Positions 8,301-15,435 are shown, counted from the stretch's first letter. The stretch is 59,444 nucleotides of DNA from Komagataeibacter saccharivorans (GCF_003207825.1 NZ_NKTY01000019.1:1-59444); one strand, 5' to 3'. Made by a program: numbers and translations. The notes: generated from the letters alone by a model not told the origin.

Positions 8301-9197
8301 CTCGCGCCGCCGGATCGTCACCGCGACCGCACTGAGCAGCAAGCCGAAGGCCAGCGCTTCTATCCCCCAGCGTGATGGCGCATGCCGCCAGTAGGTCTGC
8401 CGGACACGGCTTTCCGGCACGGCAAGGCGCACGCTGAAGGGGTAGTCGTCCACGGGCGACGCCACCACGATGGCAATGTCTGCCGCCGGGGTGGGAGTGG
8501 AGCGCCGCGAAGAATCAGGCCGGGCATGAAGGACCGCGCCGTCACGTGTATCGACGGGCGTGAATGACCAGCCCCTGCGATAGTTGGCAGGAAGTTCGCG
8601 GATATCGAGCAGGCGGTCGAGATGATAGTTGGAGGCAAAGAAATACCCCGTATGTTCATCCGTATCGCCATGGACAAGCAGGGGCAGCACGGCATCCCCT
8701 GTGTCGTCCCGATACTGTATCCGGCCCAGAAGGTGGTTGCCGGAATGGTCAAGGGGGGTGAAGTCTGCGGCGGATGTCTGCGCGTTCTTTGCCTGGGTGG
8801 TTCCCGACGGTGCGGTAGACCACTGGATCGTTTCCCCGTCGGCCGCCAGAACATTGAACGTATAGGGCGTGGCGCGCGAAAGCAGGTAGCGACGCAGCGC
8901 TTCACCCATCTGGGGGGAAGGTGTTGCGGGGTTGGTATGTGGCAGTTGCAGCGCGGCGGAGGCGACATCCAGTTCCGTAAAGCGCGTATTCAGCCGGTCG
9001 GCGATCAGGTTCGCATACGCCTGGGTATTGCGCAGGGCTTCCGCCCGCACCTCCATTTTCGCGTGCTGATAGTCATGCAGTTCAATAACCACGTCGCATG
9101 CAACAACAATCAGGAATGGCAGCATGTAAGGTAGCAGCGACCTGAAACGGCGGTTTCCAGACGGGGGAGTAGGGGGGCTGGAATGGAAAACGGTCAC
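5319..9197 (-). CDS. Membrane sensor diguanylate cyclase with GAF, PAS, GGDEF, globin-like and GAF domains
   Basis: This 1292-residue protein has a membrane segment at about 21-39, a periplasmic sensor region at 45-275 (no family recognised), a second membrane segment at 281-295, GAF at 320-475, PAS at 480-590, GAF at 600-755, GGDEF at 772-935, a globin-sensor-like helical domain at 960-1110 and a last GAF at 1125-1275. The GGDEF site is intact (852-856), as is the inhibitory I-site RQTD (843-846), so it should make c-di-GMP and be product-inhibited. No EAL or HD-GYP domain is present. In the globin-like part, GRIGTVHALSGL places a candidate haem-ligand His at about 1045. In acetic acid bacteria c-di-GMP activates cellulose synthase; linking this protein to cellulose is inference. 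It is monocistronic, and its upstream DNA is AT-rich. Confidence 0.88.
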   Translation of the reverse strand: MTVFHSSPPTPPSGNRRFRSLLPYMLPFLIVVACDVVIELHDYQHAKMEVRAEALRNTQAYANLIADRLNTRFTELDVASAALQLPHTNPATPSPQMGEALRRYLLSRATPYTFNVLAADGETIQWSTAPSGTTQAKNAQTSAADFTPLDHSGNHLLGRIQYRDDTGDAVLPLLVHGDTDEHTGYFFASNYHLDRLLDIRELPANYRRGWSFTPVDTRDGAVLHARPDSSRRSTPTPAADIAIVVASPVDDYPFSVRLAVPESRVRQTYWRHAPSRWGIEALAFGLLLSAVAVTIRRREREQMLQLTRLTEFNSFMAQLNQCISQAKNEEALLQEICDMAIHYAHLKIAFIGRPDENGSIRMLAVAGPAGCMDGVSISVHPDVPEGCGNVGRVWRSGQPIFNASFKNGEHTAPWREWAIRQGVCSNAVLPIHRDGQIWAVLSVYHEQVDVFDDQLQVLLKEIATDISSGLEQLYNRRLQTALLDNSVVGILLVKDRIIQMTNTRVAQMLGLTPDSLVNQSAEMLYADREEFERVGAIYEQLRTRSEVRVAGVRLSRPDGRVMIADFSGVQLSDINGNVSVWTIEDVTSRDVAQRLYHALVNTADAVLQASSDTEMCARACSDLVHDTLFHAVWIGRMEPGYRLNVIARAGEGTDGMDALDLRAMDEVPVPLVAARAWKTEALAYSNDELGEQAQAPWFDFVRRNQWRAVLSTPIWRGGSTWMVITFVSPQPHIFDAQSIALCQRVAHLLGHALDTLDAKQRVEKLQVEESQRARHDPLTGLPNRLALEEYMPLALARARRQGTAVGVSMLDLDDFKLVNDSYGHEAGDVLLQELARRMRAGLRQTDYIARLGGDEFVIIIDDLDPLVPVAQATTVLDQLHVAVESPFQVTPESRAVVGMTLGLALYPLDGEDPDTLLRRADAAMYQSKVTKATRKTWWCLASATVARPPTDNAPETIAFDAYGPEAAELLTRARSFLARIRHDFMERFDDLIGETPDGKRILSVFTAEELAHLKEQQLKHLGFLLAPETTRQDIVAIAGRIGTVHALSGLTPTLLSESYSIYRRLLIDRLDKAMLRASEQYHILLTTEIRIQDDKGAQLQAGQVVEQTYFSLLSENLPVTDRSLTDATAQEMEDFGQLPGIQAAMLFRASASGQLVVTGTGGPQAQKLGNAMLPVLAQPITEPDPSFNQSVTGIAWRSRQRQHCASYVTDPRVVVWRDVMKHLGIVSSLSIPIRGNDGQVMAVLTVYGAYPNQFESLLMQQFASGLQQRWEQIWQRYPSPLPTATITEPRPR

Positions 9198-9707
9198 GCT
9201 GGGTACCTATCTTAAATCGTGCCCTGCAGTATTGGTCGGCTGCACATCGAATTATGATGGTGTTACCAGTGTTATTCTCGCCCGGATACTGCATTCCGTG
9301 AAAATATGATGAAGATGACGCCTGTTGGCTGGCCCGTTGTCCAGATGGATTGAATACGGTCAGTGCAAATGAAAACGGGTTGCGTTACGCGCAGCCCTGC
9401 TTTCGACTGTTGCGTTCCTCGGGGGTCGGCATGGCGACACATGTATGCGAAACAATACATAATGTAATATATTGTAATAAATAATAACGAAGCATTGCAC
9501 GGAAAGAATATGACGTGCGATTCGATGATTGATTTAAAAAATACAAATCAATGAATCCGTCAATATAATTCGTTTTTCTGGATTCGTGGGGTCTGATTTA
9601 TCCGTATATTGATCTTGACATGAAAAACCTTCCATCGTGAGATGGGGAAGCGCTTTTATTGAGCTTAATTATATCAAAATAATTTCACCGCAATTATGGA
9701 GTCCCAG
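9198..9707. other. AT-rich intergenic region between the GGDEF gene and the polyserine gene
   Basis: These 510 bp separate two divergent genes and must hold both promoters. From about 9440 to 9700 the DNA is visibly AT-rich against a GC-rich chromosome. A TTGACA box lies at 9615-9620, but no convincing -10 follows at 16-18 bp. An imperfect hairpin (9629-9650) sits about 60 bp before the polyserine start. No coding frame with family features is present. Confidence 0.55.
9629..9650 (+). promoter_or_regulatory. Imperfect hairpin in the leader of the polyserine gene
   Basis: CTTCCATC (9629-9636) pairs with GATGGGGAAG (9641-9650) through a GTGA loop with a 2-nt bulge, and CGCTTTTATT follows. The shape resembles a terminator, yet no + strand gene lies upstream, so it may be an attenuator, a leader structure or the end of a short RNA. 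Confidence 0.35.
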
Positions 9708-9998
9708 ATGTCTTCTTCCATCTCAAGCCTCAGCAGCAACTCACTCAGCAGCCTGTTCGGCACGTCATCTTCCAGCGACAGTTCGTCGTCCTCTTCGTCA
9801 TCCTCCTCCTCGGGGTCCAGCTCTTCCAGCAGCACGACGACAAGCGAAGTCTTCAACAGCGATGGCTCCATCACCACCATCGTGAAGGATTCGAGCGGTA
9901 ACATCGTTTCCGAAACGACGTCCGGCTCCACCAACAGCTCCGCCCAGACCGCGCAGGGTGCGGACGAAGATCAGGGCGGTGTTGATCTTTACGCCTGA
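9708..9998 (+). CDS. Small polyserine protein of unknown function
   Basis: This 96-residue protein has about 41 serines, most of them in the first half, including an uninterrupted run of 11 after the first Asp. I do not recognise a family. The second half has a short Thr/Val-rich stretch containing VFNSDGSITTIVKDSSGNIV and then an acidic end, ADEDQGGVDLYA. There is no signal peptide or membrane segment. The start at 9708 is chosen because GGAG (9698-9701) sits 6 bp before it; an in-frame ATG at 9696 overlaps that Shine-Dalgarno. Serine codons are mixed (AGT, AGC, TCA, TCC, TCG, TCT), so the tract is not a simple DNA repeat. It diverges from the GGDEF gene and is followed by a strong hairpin. 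Confidence 0.7.
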   Translation: MSSSISSLSSNSLSSLFGTSSSSDSSSSSSSSSSSGSSSSSSTTTSEVFNSDGSITTIVKDSSGNIVSETTSGSTNSSAQTAQGADEDQGGVDLYA

Positions 9999-10015
9999 TT
10001 GACTGCATTCCGTGA

Positions 10016-10044
10016 CCTGTAGCCTTGTAAGTTACGGCTACAGG
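10016..10044. terminator. Hairpin between convergent polyserine and pirin genes
   Basis: CCTGTAGCC (10016-10024) and GGCTACAGG (10036-10044) form a perfect 9-bp stem with an 11-nt loop. It lies 17 bp after the polyserine stop and 23 bp before the pirin stop, so it can end transcripts from either side. Neither side has a clear T-tract. Confidence 0.55.
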
Positions 10045-10067
10045 CTACGGGATATTATCCACGGCAG

Positions 10068-10769
10068 TCAGTCGTGGGTGTCCACCAGGACGATCTCGGC
10101 ATCCTCAAGTGCGCGTATCCGCAGGATGTCCGTGCCTGAAATCGCGGCTCCATCGCGTTCGTTGACACTCGCCCCTTCGATCTCCACCCGCCCCCGCGCG
10201 GGCACCAGATAGCCGAACCGTTCGGCTCCAAGCCGGTATTCCACGACCTGTCCCTTGTGCAGCGTCGCTCCCAGAACGCGGGCATCCGCATTGATGGGCA
10301 GGGCATCGTCCTCCTCGGGGCGGCCTGATGCGAGTACGACAAACTGGCCCGCCCGTTCACCCCTGGGGAAGGTGCGTGTACCCCATGAGGGGGCATGCCC
10401 TGCCCGGTCGGGCATGATCCAGATCTGGAACAGGCGCGTGGTTTCGCTCTCCCGGTTATGTTCGCTGTGGCGGATGCCGGTTCCCGCTGACATGACCTGC
10501 ACATCGCCCGCCTGCGTGCGCCCGCGATTGCCCAGACTGTCTTCGTGGGTAATTGCGCCTTCGCGCACGTAAGTAATGATTTCCATATCCCGGTGCGGAT
10601 GGGTGCCAAAACCGGTGCCGGGTGCTATGGCATCATCGTTCCATACCCGTAATGCCCCCCATTTGACGCGCGCCGGATCAAAATAACTGGCGAACGAGAA
10701 ATGATGGCGTGCATCCAGCCATCCATGATCGGCATGACCGATGTGGTCAAAAGGTCGGATTTCAATCAT
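10068..10769 (-). CDS. Pirin-family bicupin protein (YhhW/YhaK type)
   Basis: This 233-residue protein has the pirin N-terminus: DHGWLDARHHFSFASYFDP, then GFGTHPHRDMEIITYV with the metal-binding His residues, and MSAGTGIRHSEHN with further ligands. Pirins are iron-containing cupins; the bacterial YhhW type shows quercetin 2,3-dioxygenase activity, and others act in redox signalling. The physiological substrate here is unknown. The ATG at 10769 follows an AAAGGTG Shine-Dalgarno and is preferred to upstream starts. It is divergent from a LysR regulator and carries, overlapping its ribosome site, a sequence almost identical to one upstream of wrbA, which suggests joint control. Confidence 0.88.
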   Translation of the reverse strand: MIEIRPFDHIGHADHGWLDARHHFSFASYFDPARVKWGALRVWNDDAIAPGTGFGTHPHRDMEIITYVREGAITHEDSLGNRGRTQAGDVQVMSAGTGIRHSEHNRESETTRLFQIWIMPDRAGHAPSWGTRTFPRGERAGQFVVLASGRPEEDDALPINADARVLGATLHKGQVVEYRLGAERFGYLVPARGRVEIEGASVNERDGAAISGTDILRIRALEDAEIVLVDTHD

Positions 10770-10775
10770 CGGATC

Positions 10776-10792
10776 ACCTTTCGGTTTCTGTA
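10776..10792 (-). promoter_or_regulatory. Copy of a motif shared with the wrbA upstream region
   Basis: The + strand sequence ACCTTTCGGTTTCTGTA differs from ACCTTTGGTTTCTGTA at 12692-12707 by one inserted C. It lies 7-23 bp upstream of the pirin start codon in the same orientation relative to the gene as the wrbA copy. A bound protein would cover the pirin ribosome-binding site. Confidence 0.45.
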
Positions 10793-11008
10793 CTTTCATC
10801 AACACCAGAATATTACGTCCGCCGCGATCGGAGCGTATATGGAAATAAAGGAAAGCCAACGTTTCTGATCTGTTGATTCAGGGGTGGGCTTTTCCGGTAT
10901 GGGGGCGGACTTGCCGGTCCGCTGCCTGTATGCCTGCGGCAGGCTGGAACAATCGTGTGGGCGGCCTATAGTGAAACCTTCACCAAGGATCGTTTCCAGG
11001 GATTTCAA

Positions 11009-11953
11009 ATGCGCTTACCTGATTTCGAGGCATGGGCCATTTTTGCCAAGGTTGCGGAATGGGGGTCCTTTGCCCGTGCGGCGGAAGATATCCAGCTTTC
11101 CAAACCCACCGTATCCAAGGCCGTGGGGCGGCTTGAGCAGGCGCTTGGGGTCTCCCTGTTCAACCGCAACTCCCGGCATATGTCCCTGACGGAAACGGGT
11201 CGGCTGCTTCAGGGGCATGCAAATCGCATACTGGCCGAAGCCGAAGCGGCGGAAGTGGAGGCGCGGGGTGGTATCCTGAAGCCATCCGGCCAGATCCGGG
11301 TAACAGCGCCGGTGACATTCGGCATCCAGCATCTCGCCCCCCTTCTGCCCGAATTCATGCGCCAGTATCCGGAGGTCGATATCGCGATCGATTTCAGCGA
11401 TGCGGTCGTCGATCTGGTGGCGGAGGGATATGATCTTGCGCTGCGGATCGCGTCCCTTGCGGATTCCTCGCTGCGCGCGCGGCGTCTTTGCACCGTGCGG
11501 CTGCTGCTGGTTGCCGCTCCCGCCTATCTGGATGCAATAGGCAGGCCCGACCATCCGCGTGAACTGGAAGACCAGAAGGGCTTTGTTTACACGAATACAT
11601 CCGCACCCGGTAAGATCAGGCTGCGGCACAGGAAAACGGCCAAGGAATTCGTGCTGTCACAGGCTTCCCGCCTGCGGGCCAATAATGCGGAAGGATTCCT
11701 GCCCGCACTGGAAGCGGGTCTTGGTTTCGGCCTGTTTCCGGAATTCATGGTCTGGGATGGCCTGAAATCGGGTCGGCTGGTGCAGGCGTTGCCGCAATGG
11801 GAAGCCCCGGCTGTCGCCCTGTACATCGTGACATCACCCAGTCCGCTGCGTCCCGTCCGGGTGACGGCGCTGCTGGATTATCTGGTCAGGGCCTTCGCGC
11901 ATTCGCCATGGGCGACGGAAGAAGAGTGCGAAAGCCTGAAACATCTGAAATAG
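11009..11953 (+). CDS. LysR-family transcriptional regulator
   Basis: This 314-residue protein has the N-terminal winged helix-turn-helix at about 1-60 (MRLPDFEAWAIFAKVAE, then SKPTVSKAVGRLEQALGVSLFN) and a LysR substrate-binding domain at about 88-300. It resembles the CrgA/DmlR-like subgroup often linked to quinone or redox genes. The effector is unknown. The ATG at 11009, preceded by CCAGGGA, matches the family start; an upstream in-frame start would add 18 residues. LysR regulators usually act on divergent neighbours, so pirin is the first candidate target and the convergent wrbA the second. Confidence 0.88.
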   Translation: MRLPDFEAWAIFAKVAEWGSFARAAEDIQLSKPTVSKAVGRLEQALGVSLFNRNSRHMSLTETGRLLQGHANRILAEAEAAEVEARGGILKPSGQIRVTAPVTFGIQHLAPLLPEFMRQYPEVDIAIDFSDAVVDLVAEGYDLALRIASLADSSLRARRLCTVRLLLVAAPAYLDAIGRPDHPRELEDQKGFVYTNTSAPGKIRLRHRKTAKEFVLSQASRLRANNAEGFLPALEAGLGFGLFPEFMVWDGLKSGRLVQALPQWEAPAVALYIVTSPSPLRPVRVTALLDYLVRAFAHSPWATEEECESLKHLK

Positions 11954-11955
11954 CA

Positions 11956-11987
11956 CGAAGGGGCACGGTGTAGATCGTGCCCCTTCG
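11956..11987. terminator. Bidirectional terminator hairpin between lysR and wrbA
   Basis: CGAAGGGGCACG (11956-11967) and CGTGCCCCTTCG (11976-11987) form a perfect 12-bp stem with an 8-nt loop, placed 2 bp after the LysR stop and 11 bp before the wrbA stop. The convergent context supports termination in both directions despite weak T-tracts. Confidence 0.65.
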
Positions 11988-11998
11988 CGCCGCAGTAT

Positions 11999-12595
11999 TC
12001 AGGCAAGTTTTTTTGCAATGCCCGCCACATGGCTGCCCAGATAACGCGCCCCGTCCAGTTCGTTGGCATCGGGCTGGCGGGAGCCGTCGCCTGCGGCAAT
12101 GGTGGTCGCGCCGTAGGGGGAGCCACCCGTGACTTCATCCAGCTTCAACTGCCCCTGAAAGCTGTAGGGCAGGCCGGTAATGACCATGCCATGATGCAGC
12201 AGGTTGGACATGAGGGAATACAGCGTGGTCTCCTGCCCGCCATGCTGGGATGCGGTGGAGGTAAATACCGCGCCGACCTTTCCGATCAGCGCGCCCTTGA
12301 GCCACAGCCCGCCGGTCTGGTCCCAGAAATTGGCCATCTGTGCGGGCAGCCGGCCAAAGCGGGTCGGTGCACCGACGATAATGGCGTCGTATTCGGGCAG
12401 TTCCTGTGTTGTGGCGATGGGAGCGCCCTGTTCGGTCTTGAAGTGATGGGCCTTCGCAACGTCCTCGGGAACAAGTTCAGGGACGCGTTTGACAACGACT
12501 TCTGCATCGTTGGCCCGTACGCCTTCGGCTATGGCATGGGCCATCGTCTCGATATGGCCGTAGGACGAATAATAGAGGACGAGAACCTTGGGCAT
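11999..12595 (-). CDS. wrbA: NAD(P)H:quinone oxidoreductase, WrbA family
   Basis: This 198-residue flavodoxin-like protein has the FMN phosphate-binding start [15 protein letters not shown], then [30 protein letters not shown] and [10 protein letters not shown]. WrbA is a tetrameric FMN enzyme that reduces quinones by two electrons without semiquinone release, in the cytosol. Its length is that of the family. It converges on a LysR gene and lies about 90 bp downstream of a long palindrome whose half is repeated upstream of pirin. Quinone or electrophile stress control is an inference from the family and this context. Confidence 0.95.
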   Translation of the reverse strand: MPKVLVLYYSSYGHIETMAHAIAEGVRANDAEVVVKRVPELVPEDVAKAHHFKTEQGAPIATTQELPEYDAIIVGAPTRFGRLPAQMANFWDQTGGLWLKGALIGKVGAVFTSTASQHGGQETTLYSLMSNLLHHGMVITGLPYSFQGQLKLDEVTGGSPYGATTIAAGDGSRQPDANELDGARYLGSHVAGIAKKLA

Positions 12596-13221
12596 TGCAG
12601 TATGTCTTTCGTATGAAAATGGATGCCATGGAAATGGCGGAACCCCTTAACCATACGGTTTGAGCGGCTATTTGATATTTCAAATACGGAAACCTTTGGT
12701 TTCTGTATTTTGCGCCTTCTTCACAGGTGCGTGAGGAGGGGCAGAGAGTATGTCTCTGTCTTCCATCGCGCTCGGTTGAGCGGGAACGGGCGGTAGCCGT
12801 GGTGGTGCGCTGCTGCAATGGCGGAATGGGCGGCCTTAACGGACACGGGGGCAGCTACGCTGGCGCGGAATCGCTTCCGCATGTCATCCGTGGCATTGCT
12901 GCGCCCCTCAATGGCCGGACCGCAAGGATGGCGTGACTTTCAGATGAATTGACGCAGCGTGGCTGGTTCTACGTGCGGCCTGTATAGATCGCCCGTAACG
13001 TACACAGAATTTCGTGGCCTGAATGCCAGAAACACTCAGGCATACGGGCTGTAGTGGCGTCAGGCAGGATAACCAATGCCGCCGGTTTTTAGCCTGACCG
13101 GGCGGTATCGCTGATGTGCTGCGTGCAGTCCGACCGGCGCATGTTCCGATATTTCTCACGGCCAGTCAGGATGGAAAGGGCAGGGGACCGACGCGGGGAG
13201 GCATCGGCCGTGCTGTCAGTT
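12596..13221. other. Gene-free region upstream of wrbA
   Basis: These 626 bp lie between wrbA and the sulfurtransferase gene. The first 120 bp hold the wrbA upstream region with the 29-bp palindrome at 12682-12710. The rest is GC-normal and has short overlapping frames on both strands (up to about 100 codons), none with a ribosome site plus a recognisable family. A decayed gene is possible, but I cannot name one. Confidence 0.5.
12682..12710. promoter_or_regulatory. 29-bp near-perfect palindrome upstream of wrbA, probable operator
   Basis: AAATACGGAAACC (12682-12694) and GGTTTCTGTATTT (12698-12710) are inverted repeats matching at 12 of 13 positions around a TTT centre. The centre is 87-115 bp before the wrbA ATG. 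Long arms with a tiny spacer fit a dimeric regulator better than an RNA hairpin. Part of it recurs upstream of pirin. Confidence 0.6.
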
Positions 13222-14124
13222 TCAGTTCTGGTGATAAGGAGCCGCCGCCTTGGGTATCCCGCCTTCGATCGGCAGGGCGGGGTCGCGGGACCATTCGTTC
13301 CATGATCCCATATACAGCCGCAGGCGTGTAAACCCGGCGGAAGCAAGGGCGACATAGGTATTGGCCGCGCGCGCACCCTTGAAGCAGTAGATGATGATGT
13401 CATCATCCGGGTTCAGGTTGCGCGATGCGGCAAGGGCGCGGATTTCGTCAGGACTGCGGAAGGCGGCGTGGTTATCCGTCACCTTCATGAAATCGTACCA
13501 CTCAATCCATACGGCCCCCGGAATGCGGCCCTTGCGGGGCGCGAAATCCACACCGTAGGGGGAGGAGCTTTCCGCCAGCCATTCGACGCTGTCGCGGTTG
13601 TCGAGCAGCTTCGTGGTGGTGGAGCCAAGGGCTGCGTATACGTCGTCGCGCGTGGCCATGAGAGCGTGGTTGATGCACAGCGGAAACCGTGCCCGCACCG
13701 GCTGCGTGGCTTCGGTGCTCAGCGCGCCACCTTCACGGCGCCATGCGCTCAGCCCGCCATCAAGTATGCCCACGCGCGGATAGCCGAGATAGCTCAGTAT
13801 CCAGTAACCCCGGCAGGACGCACCGTAGCGGGTATGCAGCGCATCTTCATAGATGATGGCGGTTTTGTTCCCATCCAGCCCGTAATCGGCGAACAGGGTG
13901 GAAAATTTTTCCTGCAGGCTGTGCAGTCCGTCCTGCGTGGTTTCCGCCAGATAGGTGAAAATATCGGGCATGTTCACCGCGCCCGGAATGTGGCCGGCAG
14001 CAAAGTCTTTCCCGTCACGCACGTCGATCAGGATGATCGTGTCCTGCGCAGCCAGTTTGCGGACATCTTCGGGGGAATAAAGAACAGCCGACGGCATGGT
14101 GATTTCCTGCAAGGTTTCGGACAT
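13222..14124 (-). CDS. Tandem-rhodanese sulfurtransferase (thiosulfate/3-mercaptopyruvate type)
   Basis: This 300-residue protein has two rhodanese domains. The N-terminal one (about 14-140; IILIDVRDGKDFAAGHIPGAVNMP) lacks a catalytic Cys loop. The C-terminal one (about 165-290) ends in IIYCFKGARAANTY, where the Cys is the sulfur carrier. CxKGxR loops occur in thiosulfate sulfurtransferases, whereas mercaptopyruvate enzymes usually have CGSGVT, so the thiosulfate type is more likely; this is inference. ATG 14124 is annotated, with an in-frame ATG at 14097 possible. No sulfur oxidation genes are adjacent. Confidence 0.85.
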   Translation of the reverse strand: MSETLQEITMPSAVLYSPEDVRKLAAQDTIILIDVRDGKDFAAGHIPGAVNMPDIFTYLAETTQDGLHSLQEKFSTLFADYGLDGNKTAIIYEDALHTRYGASCRGYWILSYLGYPRVGILDGGLSAWRREGGALSTEATQPVRARFPLCINHALMATRDDVYAALGSTTTKLLDNRDSVEWLAESSSPYGVDFAPRKGRIPGAVWIEWYDFMKVTDNHAAFRSPDEIRALAASRNLNPDDDIIIYCFKGARAANTYVALASAGFTRLRLYMGSWNEWSRDPALPIEGGIPKAAAPYHQN

Positions 14125-14268
14125 GCAGGTCTGGTATCACCTGTTGGTGAGGAAGGGCAGAGGGAGCGGAGCGCGCCCGGTATGATGTGACCGGGACGCA
14201 GGCCCCATTGCTGGTGTGCTGCCGTAGTGCGGGCGGCATGGGTCATCACCCCGCCCGCAGGCCACAGG

Positions 14269-14997
14269 TCAGGCCGCCAGGCCGCCATCCGTGGTCAGCG
14301 CGGTGCCCGTGATGAAACCGGCCGCCGGGCTGGCAAGGAACGAGACCAGAGCCGCGACATCGCTGATCCGGCCATATTCCTTATGACACATGAAGCTGCG
14401 CAGCAGGTCGGCAGCTTCCCCCGTGGCGGGGTTCATGTCGGTATCGATCGGGCCGGGCTGCACCACGTTGATGGTGATTCCGCGCGGGCCAAGATCGCGT
14501 GCCGCGCCACGGGCAAATCCGCTCAGTGCGGCCTTGGATGCGGAATAAAGCGAAATGCCGGGGAAAGGTGCGCGATCGGCAAAGGTCGATCCGATCAGGA
14601 CAATGCGGCCCCCCGTGGTCATGTGGCGCGCGGCTTCGATGGTTTCGATCATCACGGCGCGGACATTCAGCCCCAGCACGGCGTCGACCTGTTCATCCGT
14701 GGTCTCGGCCACGTCGCCATAGGGGTAGATCCCGGCATTGCACACCAGTGCGTCAATCCGGCCCAGTTCTTTCACGACCTGACATATGGCTGCACGGTTG
14801 CCATTGCCTTCGCCATCGCAGCGGATGGCAATGCCACGGCGGCCCAGCGCGCGGACTGCCGCCACCGTTTCCTCGGCTGCATGTTCGTTGCGGACATAGG
14901 AAATGGCGATGTCGTACCCATCCTTCGCCAGCGCCGTGGCGATGCCCGCGCCGATGCCGCGGCTGCCACCTGTTATGTATGCGACGCGCTGTGTCAT
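14269..14997 (-). CDS. SDR-family oxidoreductase (FabG-like)
   Basis: This 242-residue classical short-chain dehydrogenase has the cofactor motif TGGSRGIGAGIA at about 9-20, VCNAGIYPYG in the NAG position, the catalytic Ser in IVLIGSTFAD, and the YSASKAALSGFARG Tyr-Lys pair near 151-155. The C-terminus AGFITGTALTTDGGLAA is typical of FabG-like and sugar/alcohol dehydrogenases. The substrate cannot be deduced, and no fatty acid genes are nearby, so it is not called fabG. It has the same orientation as the sulfurtransferase, 144 bp away, and diverges from rpmI. Confidence 0.85.
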   Translation of the reverse strand: MTQRVAYITGGSRGIGAGIATALAKDGYDIAISYVRNEHAAEETVAAVRALGRRGIAIRCDGEGNGNRAAICQVVKELGRIDALVCNAGIYPYGDVAETTDEQVDAVLGLNVRAVMIETIEAARHMTTGGRIVLIGSTFADRAPFPGISLYSASKAALSGFARGAARDLGPRGITINVVQPGPIDTDMNPATGEAADLLRSFMCHKEYGRISDVAALVSFLASPAAGFITGTALTTDGGLAA

Positions 14998-15084
14998 TGT
15001 GCTTTCCTCCCGATATGATCTTGCGTTTTCCTCCTACAGTACGGGCCGGATGGGGGAAAGCATGCCGTGGGGCGGGGAAGGGGC

Positions 15085-15113
15085 TTGATCCTGCCTGCGG
15101 TGTTGTCTATAGC
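15085..15113 (+). promoter_or_regulatory. Probable promoter of rpmI-rplT
   Basis: TTGATC (15085-15090) and TATAGC (15108-15113) are spaced by 17 bp. Transcription from about 15120 gives a leader of roughly 98 nt before rpmI. Confidence 0.55.
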
Positions 15114-15129
15114 CTGCCTGTTCGCGCGT

Positions 15130-15192
15130 CCGGGCCTGTAGGGCATGCCCGGCCGCAATGGAAGTGTTCCGACCCGAAAGGGGCAGGGACAC
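15130..15192 (+). promoter_or_regulatory. Structured leader of rpmI-rplT, candidate L20 autoregulatory RNA
   Basis: Two stems can be drawn in the leader. CCGGGC (15130-15135) pairs with GCCCGG (15147-15152). GTGTTCC (15164-15170) pairs with GGGACAC (15186-15192), enclosing a CCC-GAAA-GGG tetraloop hairpin with an internal loop. L20 represses its own operon by binding leader RNA in several bacteria; that this leader does so is inference. Confidence 0.4.
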
Positions 15193-15217
15193 GGGCACCA
15201 GACATCAGGAGAAGAAA

Positions 15218-15421
15218 ATGCCCAAGATGAAGACCAAGTCATCGGTCAAGAAGCGGTTCAAGATCACCGCGACCGGCAAGGTGCTGGCAGGACCGGGCAA
15301 CAAGCGCCATGGCCTGATCAACCGCTCGCAGAAGATGAAGCGCACGAACCGTGGTTCGCAGGTGCTGACGGAAATGGACGGCCGCACTGTGAAGCAGTGG
15401 GCTCCCTACGGTCTGGCATAA
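15218..15421 (+). CDS. rpmI: 50S ribosomal protein L35
   Basis: This 67-residue basic protein starts [20 protein letters not shown] and continues with the L35 core [17 protein letters not shown]35 is a small component of the large ribosomal subunit. The start at 15218 follows AGGAGAAG; the open frame extends 20 codons upstream without support. rplT follows 14 bp later. infC, often upstream in this operon, is not here: the preceding gene is a divergent SDR enzyme, so rpmI has its own promoter and leader. Confidence 0.97.
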   Translation: MPKMKTKSSVKKRFKITATGKVLAGPGNKRHGLINRSQKMKRTNRGSQVLTEMDGRTVKQWAPYGLA

Positions 15422-15435
15422 GGAGCACCTGAGAT

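Noticed and set aside
9771-9830. Polyserine coding tract as a microsatellite or CRISPR-like repeat
   Set aside because: Codons are irregularly mixed with no fixed repeat unit or spacer pattern, so it is a coding low-complexity tract rather than a DNA repeat array.
12727-12936. Plus-strand frame of 69 codons upstream of the sulfurtransferase gene
   Set aside because: No ribosome site, biased Arg/Gly/Cys composition typical of a shadow frame, no recognisable family.
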